Source: Natronohydrobacter sp. | Lineage (GTDB): Bacteria > Pseudomonadota > Alphaproteobacteria > Rhodobacterales > Rhodobacteraceae | Assembly (NCBI GenBank): GCA_030603695.1 | Contig: JAUVXF010000009.1 | Span: 1-64,000, forward strand | Reading direction: 5' to 3' | DNA length: 64,000 nucleotides | Part shown: piece by piece, positions 35,048 to 43,630 of the stretch | Layout of the letters: every line of letters begins with the position of its first letter | Numbering within the stretch: the stretch's first letter is position 1 | Notes under the pieces: generated by a model | Told to the model about the DNA's origin: nothing | Database searches by the model: none | Seen by the model: the letters and a program-made list of their open reading frames with translations, nothing else | Program-made: the position numbers and the translations under genes

Positions 35048-35685
35048 GGGCGCTTTGGGTTGGTGTTGCGCTGCTTGCAGTTTGCGCCGCCCATGCAGAC
35101 CCTTTGGATACAGCGCTGGAAGATGTCGCACAGGGGCGTCATGCCGCTGCTGCAGTCACGTTTCATGCCTTGGCCGATGCGGGGGATTCAATCGCCGCCC
35201 ATAATCTTGCCGTGCTCTTTGCCTTGGGCAAAGGCGTGCCACAAAGCCACGCAGAGGCAAGTTATTGGGCACTAATCGCCTTTTTGGCAGGGTTGGAACG
35301 GGCTGCAACTTTGTCTGACGCTTTGTTGGCGGAATTGTCAGAGATGGAACGCAGCATATTGGCCGCCCGGTTGGAAGCGCGGCTAATCCCACAGGCAGAG
35401 GCCGGCGAGGGCGAGGCGATGCTGGCGCTGGCCGTGGTTTTGGCACTATTGCGCCCAGTGCCCGATATTTTGGCGGCCCATGCGTGGCAAAGCATCGCTG
35501 CTGCCATTGATACACCCGGTGCCGCATATGCGCGTGACCAGACGCGCCGAATGCTTCCCGCAGATGCGCGACCCATCGCCGAGGCACAGGCCAAGGCCGC
35601 CTTTGTCGCATGGTGTGCCGGGCGCCCAGAGGATGCGCCCGCGCCGTGCATGCTTGTCACGGCGCTTGGCCCCACTGCGCCGTAA
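35044..35685 (+). CDS. Exported Sel1-repeat protein
   Basis: The 213-aa protein has a signal peptide (MRALWVGVALLAVCAAHADP) and at least one clear Sel1-like repeat (about 25-85, ALADAGDSIAAHNLAVLFALGKGVPQSHAEASYWALIAFLAG), then further helical pairs. Sel1 proteins are periplasmic or extracellular scaffolds. It is translationally coupled to the NHLP-like gene and probably part of the FliA regulon. Similar periplasmic repeat proteins stabilise motors in other bacteria, but a link here is inference. Confidence 0.75.
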   Translation: MRALWVGVALLAVCAAHADPLDTALEDVAQGRHAAAAVTFHALADAGDSIAAHNLAVLFALGKGVPQSHAEASYWALIAFLAGLERAATLSDALLAELSEMERSILAARLEARLIPQAEAGEGEAMLALAVVLALLRPVPDILAAHAWQSIAAAIDTPGAAYARDQTRRMLPADARPIAEAQAKAAFVAWCAGRPEDAPAPCMLVTALGPTAP

Positions 35686-35693
35686 CTGCAATA

Positions 35694-37949
35694 TCAGATC
35701 AGATCGTGCAAAGCTGCCTTCAGGCTTTGTGATGTGAAGGGCTTTGCAAGGCATCTGTCGAAGCCCGCGGCCAGATAATCGCGCACCTGATCGGGCATTG
35801 CATTTGCCGTTACCGCGATGGCTGGTACAGGCTGTCGCCCGGCGGCGGCCTCTGTCTTGCGGATTTCGCGGATCAATTCTGTTCCAGAAATGTTGGGCAT
35901 GTTGATATCCAGCAAGACCAGATCGAATGCGCGCAGCGCATTCGCCTGCAAGGCCGCCTGGGCATCGGGGCACAACGTAACCTGCGCATTCAGATTGCGC
36001 AGCATCAAATCCAGCAAGCGGCGATTGGTTGCGCTGTCATCGGTTACAAGCACTGCGCGGCCCGCCAGATCGACATCTTCGGGGATGCGCGCCTTTGTAT
36101 TCGTCTGGGGCAGGGGCAACCACAGGCGCACCGTCGTTCCAATGCCAGCATGAGAGGTGAGCGTCAGGCTGCCCCGCATCGATTCTGTGATCCATTTTGC
36201 AATACTCAGCCCTGTTCCACAGCCACCAAAGCGCCGTGAAACCCGGTCATCCAGCTGCGCGAAAGGTTCAAACGCAATTTCCATCTGGTCTGGCGGGATA
36301 CCAATTCCCGTATCTGATATTTGGATGAGGATATGATCAGGGGCGGTGGCATCCATTTCGGCGCATATTGTACCGGCTTCGGTAAATTTCACTGCATTTG
36401 AAAGCAGATGGCGTAAAATCTGTCCCAATCGTGCGCTATCGCCAAGGCGCATCTGTGCCTGTGTGCTTTGGCTGATGATCTGCATATCCAAGCCTTTTTC
36501 CAAGGCAAGTGCCTGATGGGCATGTGTGATTTTTTGCCAAACCGCAGGAAGGTCAAACTCTGTGCTGTGGAGTTTCAGCGGCCCTTCCTCCAGCCATGAC
36601 ATATCCAGCACATCTCCCAGCAGATCGCTCAGATCATGCGCGGCTTTGGTAATCAGCGCCAGATGCTCGCATTGCTGGGGGCTTGCGCCATTTTGGGCCA
36701 GCAAATCCGCCATGCCCAAGATGGCTGTCAGGGGGGTGCGCATTTCATGGCTCATGGTTGCAAGAAAGGTGGATTTTGCGCGGCTGGCCCGTTGTGCGGC
36801 GTCTCTGGCCGCTGCCAAGGTGCTGACATCGCTGGCATATCCGCGATAGCCAGCGAAATTTCCACTGTCGTCGTGAAAAAGCGCCATCGAAATTTGCATA
36901 ATTCGCTGGCGGCCATCCGGCAGGATGATTTTGCGTAAATTGTTCAGAAAAGGCTGACGCACGGGCAGCAGGGTTTCGCTGATCGTCGCTTTGGATTGCT
37001 TTGTTTCATCCAGCGAGATGTTCAGATTATCCACATGCAAGCCGACAATCGACTCAGGTTTCAGTCCAAGATCCTCGATCATGCCGCCAGACATATAGGA
37101 CAGGCATAGGTTGTGATCGATCTCAAAGAACCAGGCGCGGCTCATCTTCGCGATGGCGGCAAGCCGCCCTTCAAGGCGGCTGAGATCTGCGCGCATCAGC
37201 ACCATATCACTGATATTCTGGTGGCTAATCACCACAAATTGCGCATCACGCCCCGCCCCCGGCACAGGCTGAAGGCTGACTTCGTCCCAAAAGGGCAACC
37301 CGTTTTCAGGCGTGATCTGGACAATAAACCGCCCCGGCGCACGGTTTTGCAACGCCGCTTCCAGTTGTATGCGTTCTTCCGTAAGTTTTGCGGCCCTGCC
37401 CAAAAAGGCGTTTTGGCTTTCTTGCGCTGGATTTGGGCACATGCCAAGCAAGGTTTGCAGGGCTTTACTGGCATATAACAAAAAGGGCTGGGGGCTGTTT
37501 ACATCTACCACCGCAATCGCAGCATCAGAATTTGAAATCAGGGTTTCCAGCAAATTGCCGCGGTCTTTGGCCGTTTTCTTGGCCCAGTGCAGCGCCAGAA
37601 GATTGCGTACACGCAGGCGCAATTCGTCCAGATTTACGGGTTTTTCCAGAAAATCGGTGGCTCCGGCGCGGATGGCATTCAACCGCGTTTCGGTATCGTC
37701 TTCGCCTGTAACAACGATAATTGGCAAATGTTGTGTGCGGGTGTCAGCACGCAACTGTCTGACAGCTTCTGTGCCTGTCATGTCTGGCAAGTGATGATCG
37801 AAAATTGCCAGATCGGCATTCTCCAGGCAGGCGGCTATCCCGTCTTCGCCGGTTGCAAAGCCGACAACGTCATAGGCCTCGAAATGACGCAGGGTCATCA
37901 CCAGGATTTCCCGGATCATCGCATGGTCTTCGACAATAACAATCCGCAT
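35694..37949 (-). CDS. Soluble hybrid sensor kinase: REC-PAS-PAS-HK-REC
   Basis: The 751-aa protein begins with a receiver (phospho-acceptor Asp51, IFDHHLPDMTG), then two PAS-like regions (about 135-250 and 265-385), a HisKA domain with His401 in ATMSHEMRTPLTA, a HATPase with HLLSNAVKFTEAG and DTGIGIPPDQ, and a C-terminal receiver (LVLLDINMPNISG). No membrane segment is visible. It lies convergent to the Sel1 gene and downstream of the flgPTAM operon in the same direction. Its partner and signal are unknown; no phosphotransfer protein is adjacent. Confidence 0.85.
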   Translation of the reverse strand: MRIVIVEDHAMIREILVMTLRHFEAYDVVGFATGEDGIAACLENADLAIFDHHLPDMTGTEAVRQLRADTRTQHLPIIVVTGEDDTETRLNAIRAGATDFLEKPVNLDELRLRVRNLLALHWAKKTAKDRGNLLETLISNSDAAIAVVDVNSPQPFLLYASKALQTLLGMCPNPAQESQNAFLGRAAKLTEERIQLEAALQNRAPGRFIVQITPENGLPFWDEVSLQPVPGAGRDAQFVVISHQNISDMVLMRADLSRLEGRLAAIAKMSRAWFFEIDHNLCLSYMSGGMIEDLGLKPESIVGLHVDNLNISLDETKQSKATISETLLPVRQPFLNNLRKIILPDGRQRIMQISMALFHDDSGNFAGYRGYASDVSTLAAARDAAQRASRAKSTFLATMSHEMRTPLTAILGMADLLAQNGASPQQCEHLALITKAAHDLSDLLGDVLDMSWLEEGPLKLHSTEFDLPAVWQKITHAHQALALEKGLDMQIISQSTQAQMRLGDSARLGQILRHLLSNAVKFTEAGTICAEMDATAPDHILIQISDTGIGIPPDQMEIAFEPFAQLDDRVSRRFGGCGTGLSIAKWITESMRGSLTLTSHAGIGTTVRLWLPLPQTNTKARIPEDVDLAGRAVLVTDDSATNRRLLDLMLRNLNAQVTLCPDAQAALQANALRAFDLVLLDINMPNISGTELIREIRKTEAAAGRQPVPAIAVTANAMPDQVRDYLAAGFDRCLAKPFTSQSLKAALHDLI

Positions 37950-38057
37950 AGGCCCTGCCTGCGATGTCTTTCATGCGCCGAATGTGGCAGCAAAAACTTT
38001 ATATAAACTGAACGAATATGTAATTTCGCCCGATCTTGGGGCGATATCGAAGGCAAA

Positions 38058-38084
38058 ATGCGCCTCACCGAAGGTGAAGCGCAT
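38058..38084 (-). terminator. Hairpin after the flgPTAM operon
   Basis: ATGCGC-C-TCACC and GGTGA-A-GCGCAT pair with one mismatch around a 3-base loop. On the minus strand it is followed by ATTTTGCC. It lies 50 bases after the last gene of the operon. Confidence 0.5.
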
Positions 38085-38133
38085 GTGCCGAAGATGGGTT
38101 AATGCTATGTGAAGTTGGACGTATTGGCCCCGT

Positions 38134-38538
38134 CTAATGTGTGCGAAAGGCGGCCAGGGTGCGGATCGTGTCATGTGTCAGGCCAGTTTCCTGGCTGATC
38201 TGTGACAGCGGCATGTTATCTTGGACAAGTTGCATGGCCTGTTCGATCATCTTTTCGCCTGCAAGCCATTCCAGATCGGATTGGATTGTTTCCATGTTCT
38301 GCGCGATTTCCTGCGCCTCGGCCCTGTGCTGGGCGGCCTGAGCATCGATCATGGCTTTGATATGTAGTAAATGGCTGGTCAAAATCTGCTCCAGGCCCTT
38401 GAGAATGGCGTTGCCATTTGCCTCTGCCTGGCGCTGCGCGGCGCGCCAGCTCAGCAACACCCCGAAGCCAAAGCCCAGCATGGCCAAAGCCATGATTGTC
38501 ACCAGCACAGGAACAAGAAATGGAATTGGGGCGGTCAT
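38134..38538 (-). CDS. Membrane-anchored coiled-coil protein with HTH-like end
   Basis: The 134-aa protein has an N-terminal membrane helix (about 8-30, VPVLVTIMALAMLGFGFGVLL), a coiled coil (about 35-95) and a C-terminal helix-turn-helix-like segment (MIEQAMQLVQDNMPLSQISQETGLTHDTIRTLAAFR). The layout resembles DUF2802-type proteins that accompany flagellar or che genes in Gammaproteobacteria, but I am not sure it belongs to that family. It starts 10 bases after flgM. It is not FlgN, because of the membrane helix. Confidence 0.75.
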   Translation of the reverse strand: MTAPIPFLVPVLVTIMALAMLGFGFGVLLSWRAAQRQAEANGNAILKGLEQILTSHLLHIKAMIDAQAAQHRAEAQEIAQNMETIQSDLEWLAGEKMIEQAMQLVQDNMPLSQISQETGLTHDTIRTLAAFRTH

Positions 38539-38548
38539 CTTATGCCTT

Positions 38549-38851
38549 TCATTCAGCGATGAGCGAGACTTGGGACGAGAGCGCCTCTGCGATCTTGCCG
38601 GGGTCGAGCGGATAGCGCCCAGCGGCGATTTCCGAACTCAGATGTGCGACCAACGCCTCGTTCACGGGCGGCCCTTTGGTCATTTCCGCAGGCAAGCTGC
38701 GCGCGGCCGAGGATAAAAGGACATCTTCGGCTCCAGCCACCGGAGAGGGCGGCTCAACACTCCCCCCGGAAGTTGCCTTGCCGCTGCGTGACAGATCCGT
38801 TTCCGAAATGCTGCGGAATTGAGAGATATTCGAGGTGATGCTATTGACCAT
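38549..38851 (-). CDS. flgM: FlgM, anti-sigma-28 factor
   Basis: The 100-aa protein has a disordered Ser/Pro-rich first half and the FlgM-type C-terminal helices NEALVAHLSSEIAAGRYPLDPGKIAEALSS. FlgM holds FliA inactive until it is exported through the finished hook. GGAGG lies 5 bases upstream of the ATG at 38851. It lies directly after flgA, as in many flagellar clusters. No flgN accompanies it. Confidence 0.88.
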   Translation of the reverse strand: MVNSITSNISQFRSISETDLSRSGKATSGGSVEPPSPVAGAEDVLLSSAARSLPAEMTKGPPVNEALVAHLSSEIAAGRYPLDPGKIAEALSSQVSLIAE

Positions 38852-38865
38852 GACAGCCTCCGATT

Positions 38866-39597
38866 TCACCTGTTAACGGCAGGATGGGGAACAATGTTAG
38901 GGCGGGCCTGTAACCGACCCACGGCGATGATGTCTGCAACAACGCTGCGCGTGGAATTCCAGGGCTGCACACGGATACGATCGCCAATCCGGCCGCTTTC
39001 CAGTGCACGGGCAGAAATCCCGATCTCGATCCCACCCGCAGCAAGCTGAAGCGCAACCTCTGCCCCTTCCTCTATGTCGAAATCAGGCTCCAGATGGCGA
39101 TCCAGCAAGGGTTGATCGGGCATAAGCGAGACGCGCAGCCTGCGCCCCTGTGCCTGTGTGGTTTCATGCAGTGCACCGGGGCGCGGCAGGGCCTGCACAA
39201 GGCGAAGATCTTCGGGCACAATCCGTTCGCCGCGCAAAACAGGGCGGGCAAGCACAAGGGTTGGCACCAGTCCCGCACCGGGTGCCACCGGCACTTGCAA
39301 TACGCCGCGATCGGTTGTGGCGCTGGTGGCCGCATCGCTGCGCAGGACGCGCCGCCAGAATTGGGGCGCCTTGCAGCGCAATTCGATCTGCGACCAACTG
39401 CCATTTATCGCGGCAATATCGGGCCTGTGCGCACAGGCGGGAAATGCGCGGATCGGGGCGCGAACCTGCACATTCGCCACGCCCTCTGCCGCAAGTTTTT
39501 CTGCCACCAGCGCCACAATATGCGCGCCTTGCAGCGGTTCTGCCTGCGCAGTCTGGGCAGAAAGGGCCAAGGCAAGCGCGATATGCAATCTCCCCAT
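38866..39597 (-). CDS. flgA: FlgA, P-ring assembly chaperone
   Basis: The 243-aa protein has a signal peptide (MGRLHIALALALSAQTAQA) and the C-terminal SAF-like domain with VLARPVLRGERIVPEDLRL, then VALQLAAGGIEIGISARALESGRIGDRIRVQPWNSTRSVVADIIAVG, typical of FlgA. It acts in the periplasm on FlgI. The start overlaps the flgT stop (TGATG). Confidence 0.94.
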   Translation of the reverse strand: MGRLHIALALALSAQTAQAEPLQGAHIVALVAEKLAAEGVANVQVRAPIRAFPACAHRPDIAAINGSWSQIELRCKAPQFWRRVLRSDAATSATTDRGVLQVPVAPGAGLVPTLVLARPVLRGERIVPEDLRLVQALPRPGALHETTQAQGRRLRVSLMPDQPLLDRHLEPDFDIEEGAEVALQLAAGGIEIGISARALESGRIGDRIRVQPWNSTRSVVADIIAVGRLQARPNIVPHPAVNR

Positions 39598-40712
39598 CAG
39601 CCCAACCCCTGAGAGATATCCATAAAGCGCACGGGGCGGCCTGAAAAACTGGCCAGCGGCTGCGTAGGATCCAGCGGTGAAAGCCGGGCGGCGCGGTCTG
39701 TCAGTTGGGTGATTTCCAGCATGTCGGTTGTATGGTCGCGGTCGGTGGTGAAGGCAAGCGCACCCCGGCTTAGCCCCTGCGCGCGCCCGGCGGGCACGCT
39801 AAGGCCAGACCCATCATGCACGATGATGGCGCGCACGGGCTGGCAGCCGGCCTGGTGCAGCAGCGCTGTCAGGGCAGGCACAGCGCCGCGCCCCAGATCA
39901 TGCGCCAACTGGTCGCGGCTATGCTGCGCAACTGTGGCAAAGGCGCCAAAGGGCGAGGGGCCGGGCAGGCGAATAGTCGCACCGTGTTCTTGCGCCATCT
40001 GTTCGCCTGCGGGGCCAATCAGGCGCAGGTCAAGACGCAAGCGCAATATCTGGCCCTCTGGTGCAATGACCAGCTGCATATACAGCCCGTGCCCCCCGTC
40101 TGGCAGCCGCCCGGCACCGCGCGTCAGCCTGTGCCAATCGGTATTGTCGCGCGACGGGTTTGGCCCAGGGGCTGCGGCAGCAAGCCGGGCTTGGGATACC
40201 GCGCGATGCTCGCTGGCCTGACGGATCATCTCTGCCCCGATCTGGCGTGCTAAGGCGTCTGCCCATGCGGGCGCTTGTGGCGAGACGCGGATTTCGGGCG
40301 GATAAACCGTCAGCAACAGGGCCCGCCTGTCGGAGCATTGCCCCGGCGCGGGCGCACCCACTTGCGCCCGAATGCGCACCTGCCACTGGTTGCCCGTCTG
40401 CTGTTGCGAGAGCATCTGAAACCCCAGCACCCGGCCAACGGGTCGAACGATCAAGACATCAGATGTCATGCGCGACAGGGACATTGCAGAATGGCCCTGC
40501 ACCACAGCCCCGCCCGCAAATGCAGCCGAAAGCAGCGCATCGGCCAGCGCGCGGCGGCGCGCGGCATCATGATCGGCCGCCGAATGGATCAGGGCAGCAC
40601 CCGTTACCTCTATCCATTGCGCGCTGGAAAGGGCTGGCATGGGCACTGTTGCCACGGTGCTGGCCAGCGCAAAGGCCCCCAGCCCAAAGCTGCGCCGGGT
40701 TAGCCCCGTCAT
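39597..40712 (-). CDS. flgT: FlgT-like H-ring/motor protein
   Basis: The 371-aa exported protein has a twin-arginine-like signal (TRRSFGLGAFALASTV) and a FlgT_N-type start QWIEVTGAALIHSAADHDAARRRALADALLSAAFAGGA. FlgT forms the H ring in Vibrio, and an FlgT is needed for rotation in R. sphaeroides. It overlaps flgP upstream (ATGA) and flgA downstream. Confidence 0.85.
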   Translation of the reverse strand: MTGLTRRSFGLGAFALASTVATVPMPALSSAQWIEVTGAALIHSAADHDAARRRALADALLSAAFAGGAVVQGHSAMSLSRMTSDVLIVRPVGRVLGFQMLSQQQTGNQWQVRIRAQVGAPAPGQCSDRRALLLTVYPPEIRVSPQAPAWADALARQIGAEMIRQASEHRAVSQARLAAAAPGPNPSRDNTDWHRLTRGAGRLPDGGHGLYMQLVIAPEGQILRLRLDLRLIGPAGEQMAQEHGATIRLPGPSPFGAFATVAQHSRDQLAHDLGRGAVPALTALLHQAGCQPVRAIIVHDGSGLSVPAGRAQGLSRGALAFTTDRDHTTDMLEITQLTDRAARLSPLDPTQPLASFSGRPVRFMDISQGLG

Positions 40713-41269
40713 GGCCGCTCCCCAAGCGCGCGCAGCACATAGGCGACAGTGTCAGTGTCCAACTCCAGTGTCACGACATAGCCATCCTCGCCGCGCGGCT
40801 CTATCGCGGTGGTGCGCGCGCCGCGCAACGTGCCTTGCACCTGTGCGGCCACAGTGTCATCGCGCAGCACGGCATCGCGCAACAGGCTGTCGGATCGCAG
40901 GCGCAGCCCGTGCACCTGTTCTGTCAGATCGCGCAAAGCTTCCATTCGGGCTGCACGCATGGCCAAAAGCCGGCGCTGGTTCAGGGTTTGGCCCGGCTGC
41001 GCGGCCACTTGCGCAAACCCGCGCCCGATCAGGGGCGCAGGGCGCAGCGCATTGGCTGTTACGTCCACCGTCGGCTCTATCCCGTCCAGCATATCCTTGA
41101 GCTGCGCAAGCTGCACCGTCTGGGCAGAGGCATCGGGGGGCAGCGAATCCGTTGCCCTTGGCCCCTGAGCGCCGCAAGCCGCAAGGGCAGCGACCACAGG
41201 CAGAAAATATGCGGCCCGCGAGACAGGCGGGTTTGATCGGGCAAAGAGTGGGCGTGAAGCGGGGCGCAT
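40709..41269 (-). CDS. flgP: FlgP-like outer-membrane lipoprotein
   Basis: The 186-aa lipoprotein has lipobox LAAC (Cys32) and an LPP20/FlgP-type domain with GFAQVAAQPGQTLNQRRLLAMRAARMEALRDLTEQVHGLRL. FlgP forms outer-membrane or basal-disc structures around the motor in Vibrio and Campylobacter. The start at 41269 is chosen because upstream Mets lie before the sigma-54 promoter. It is first in the flgPTAM operon. Confidence 0.87.
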   Translation of the reverse strand: MRPASRPLFARSNPPVSRAAYFLPVVAALAACGAQGPRATDSLPPDASAQTVQLAQLKDMLDGIEPTVDVTANALRPAPLIGRGFAQVAAQPGQTLNQRRLLAMRAARMEALRDLTEQVHGLRLRSDSLLRDAVLRDDTVAAQVQGTLRGARTTAIEPRGEDGYVVTLELDTDTVAYVLRALGERP

Positions 41270-41311
41270 GATGATGACCTCGGCAATGGGACAACGGGTT
41301 GGCCTAGCCTG

Positions 41312-41327
41312 TGCAAGTGCCGTGCCA
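41312..41327 (-). promoter_or_regulatory. Candidate sigma-54 promoter of flgPTAM
   Basis: The minus strand reads TGGCACGGCACTTGCA, a near-perfect -24/-12 element. It would start transcription near 41301, about 32 bases before flgP. Confidence 0.8.
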
Positions 41328-41347
41328 GAGCGGAGTTGCGCGCGTAG

Positions 41348-41359
41348 CCGCATATGCGG
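41348..41359. promoter_or_regulatory. Palindrome midway between two divergent sigma-54 promoters
   Basis: CCGCATATGCGG is a perfect 12-bp palindrome, 28 bases from the flgP -24 element and 24 from the flhA -24 element. It could be a shared binding site. Spacing is close for a normal enhancer. Confidence 0.35.
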
Positions 41360-41375
41360 TGGCCTGAACCGGCTC

Positions 41376-41391
41376 TGGCACAGAATTTGCA
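41376..41391 (+). promoter_or_regulatory. Candidate sigma-54 promoter of flhA
   Basis: TGGCACAGAATTTGCA is a near-perfect -24/-12 element. Initiation near 41402 leaves about 87 bases of leader before flhA at 41489. Confidence 0.8.
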
Positions 41392-41488
41392 GGAGACGGG
41401 CAGAGAATCTGCCAACAGGTGCCCGCATGCCCGATCTTGCCGCACAGCCCAAGCTAGCTTTGCCCACCGTATGTGGGGGGCATTGCGC

Positions 41489-43627
41489 ATGATTGCCGCA
41501 GGCCGGGGGCAGGGCATGGGGCTGACAATCGGCGCTGTGGCGCTGCCTGCGGGAATTCTGGTCATCATGGCGATGATGATCATCCCATTGCCTGCCGCGC
41601 TGTTGGACGTGTTTTTTGTGTCCAATATCCTGTTGTCGCTATTGGTGCTTATGGTGGCCATTCACGCGCAAAGGCCGCTTGATTTCTCCAGCTTCCCGTC
41701 AATCCTGCTGATTGCCACAACTTTGCGGCTGGCGCTGAATGTGGCCTCTACCCGCGTGGTGCTGGCCGATGGGCATACAGGGCCGGGTGCTGCGGGCGAG
41801 GTGATCGAGGCATTTGCCGATTTTGTCATCGGTGGCAATTTCTTTGTGGGGATTTTGGTTTTCGCCATATTGGTGATCATCAATATGGTGGTGATCGCCA
41901 AAGGTGCGGGACGCGTGTCAGAGGTTTCGGCCCGCTTCACGCTGGATGCCATGCCGGGCAAACAGATGGCCATAGATGCCGATCTGAACGCGGGGCTTTT
42001 GACATCGGAAGAAGCCAAGGCCCGCCGCGCTGAAGTGGGCGCAGAGGCCGATTTTTACGGCGCGATGGATGGTGCTTCAAAATTCGTGAAGGGCGATGCG
42101 ATTGCAGGGCTGATCATTCTGGCCATCAACCTTCTGGGCGGTATTGTGGTTGGCATGGTGCAGCATGGGCTTAGCTTTGCTGTAGCTGGCGATACCTATG
42201 TGCGCCTGTCTGTGGGCGATGGGCTGGTGGCGCAGGTTCCGGGGCTGCTGCTGTCATTGGCGGCAGCTATCATCGTGACGCGCAGTTCCAGCGCCACCAC
42301 CATGAGCGGGCAAATCGGCAAGCAGATGAACCTTGCCCAAGCTTGGGGGCCTGCCGCTTTTGTGCTGCTGATGATCGGGCTTGTGCCCGGCATGCCAAAC
42401 CTGATTTTCCTGATCAGTGCCAGTCTGGCCGGGGCCGCCGCATATTTCGCCTATAAGGAAACCCGCGCAGAGGAAAGCCGCACGGCTGCGCCCACTGGCG
42501 GCCCGCAGGGCGCAAAGCCTGTATCCGGGCGTCCCGATACACCAGAGGCCCAGCCCATCACCCCAGAGGATGTGACCGATATTGCCCCGATCTCCTTACA
42601 GATCGGTTATGGCCTGATCGCCCTTGCCAGCCCAGAAAGCGGTGGGGCGCTGGTTTCTCGGATCACGGCGATGCGGCGGGAATTGTCCCGCTCTCTTGGA
42701 GTTGTGGTTCCCGGTATCCGTATTCGCGATGATCTGACATTGCCGCCAAATGCTTACCGCTTGCGTATTGGCCAAACAATCGTGGCCGAAGACAGCGCCT
42801 ATGCCGACCGCCAATTGGCCATCCCCGGCCATAACACCCGGCGCAAACTGTCGGGGATAGAGGTGAAAGACCCCTCTTTCGGGCTGGATGCAATCTGGAT
42901 TCACCCCCATCAGCGCGCAGAGGCCGAGGCGGATGATTATACCATTGTTGATCCAGAGGCCGTCATTGCCACCCATATCGGGCAGGTTTTGCAGCGCCAC
43001 GCCGGCGATCTGGTCGGGCCGGACGATGTGCAAGCGCTGCTGGATGCGCTGGCCAAGGCTGCGCCAACGCTGGTGCAAACTGTCATCCCCAAACTGGTGC
43101 CGCTGCATGTGCTTACAGCTGTAATCCGGCAGCTTCTGAACGATAAACTGCCAGTTTCGGATATGCGGCGCATTCTGGAAGGGCTTGCGCAATTCGCAGG
43201 CTCGTCCATGAGCATCGCAGCACAGGCAGAGGCCCTGCGCCCCGCGCTGGTGCCTTTGCTCTTGCAGCAAATCTCGCCACTTGCGTCCAACTTGCCGGTT
43301 GTCACCCTTTCGCCCGCGCTGGAGCAATTGTTGCTGCGCACCCGGCGCGAAGGGGACGAGGGGCTGATGCTGGATCCCGGTTTTGCGCAGCGCTTGTTGC
43401 AAGAGATTGGCGCCGCGCAGGATGCCGCACAAGCCCAGGGGCAAATGCTGGTGATCGTCGTCTCTGGCGTGCTGCGGCGCAGTTTTGCCGCTTTCCTGCG
43501 GCCGCATTTGGCAGATGCGCTGGTGCTTGGGCTAAGTGATCTGCCCGAAACGCGCCGGATCGAAATTGCCCGCAGCATTGATTTGCCAGAAGCGCTGCCT
43601 GGCCCCGGCACGCGGAAAGGGGTGTAA
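41489..43627 (+). CDS. flhA: FlhA, export-gate protein
   Basis: The 712-aa protein has about eight membrane helices in its first 330 residues with the FlhA/LcrD signature (SIL LIATTLRLALNVASTRVVL, then AKGAGRVSEVSARFTLDAMPGKQMAIDADLNAGL) and a large cytoplasmic domain that docks FliJ and filament chaperones. The start at 41489 has GGGGG 10 bases upstream; 41471 is possible but has no ribosome binding site. FlhA is the first gene of flhA-flhF-like-fliA. Confidence 0.96.
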   Translation: MIAAGRGQGMGLTIGAVALPAGILVIMAMMIIPLPAALLDVFFVSNILLSLLVLMVAIHAQRPLDFSSFPSILLIATTLRLALNVASTRVVLADGHTGPGAAGEVIEAFADFVIGGNFFVGILVFAILVIINMVVIAKGAGRVSEVSARFTLDAMPGKQMAIDADLNAGLLTSEEAKARRAEVGAEADFYGAMDGASKFVKGDAIAGLIILAINLLGGIVVGMVQHGLSFAVAGDTYVRLSVGDGLVAQVPGLLLSLAAAIIVTRSSSATTMSGQIGKQMNLAQAWGPAAFVLLMIGLVPGMPNLIFLISASLAGAAAYFAYKETRAEESRTAAPTGGPQGAKPVSGRPDTPEAQPITPEDVTDIAPISLQIGYGLIALASPESGGALVSRITAMRRELSRSLGVVVPGIRIRDDLTLPPNAYRLRIGQTIVAEDSAYADRQLAIPGHNTRRKLSGIEVKDPSFGLDAIWIHPHQRAEAEADDYTIVDPEAVIATHIGQVLQRHAGDLVGPDDVQALLDALAKAAPTLVQTVIPKLVPLHVLTAVIRQLLNDKLPVSDMRRILEGLAQFAGSSMSIAAQAEALRPALVPLLLQQISPLASNLPVVTLSPALEQLLLRTRREGDEGLMLDPGFAQRLLQEIGAAQDAAQAQGQMLVIVVSGVLRRSFAAFLRPHLADALVLGLSDLPETRRIEIARSIDLPEALPGPGTRKGV

Positions 43628-43630
43628 CCC

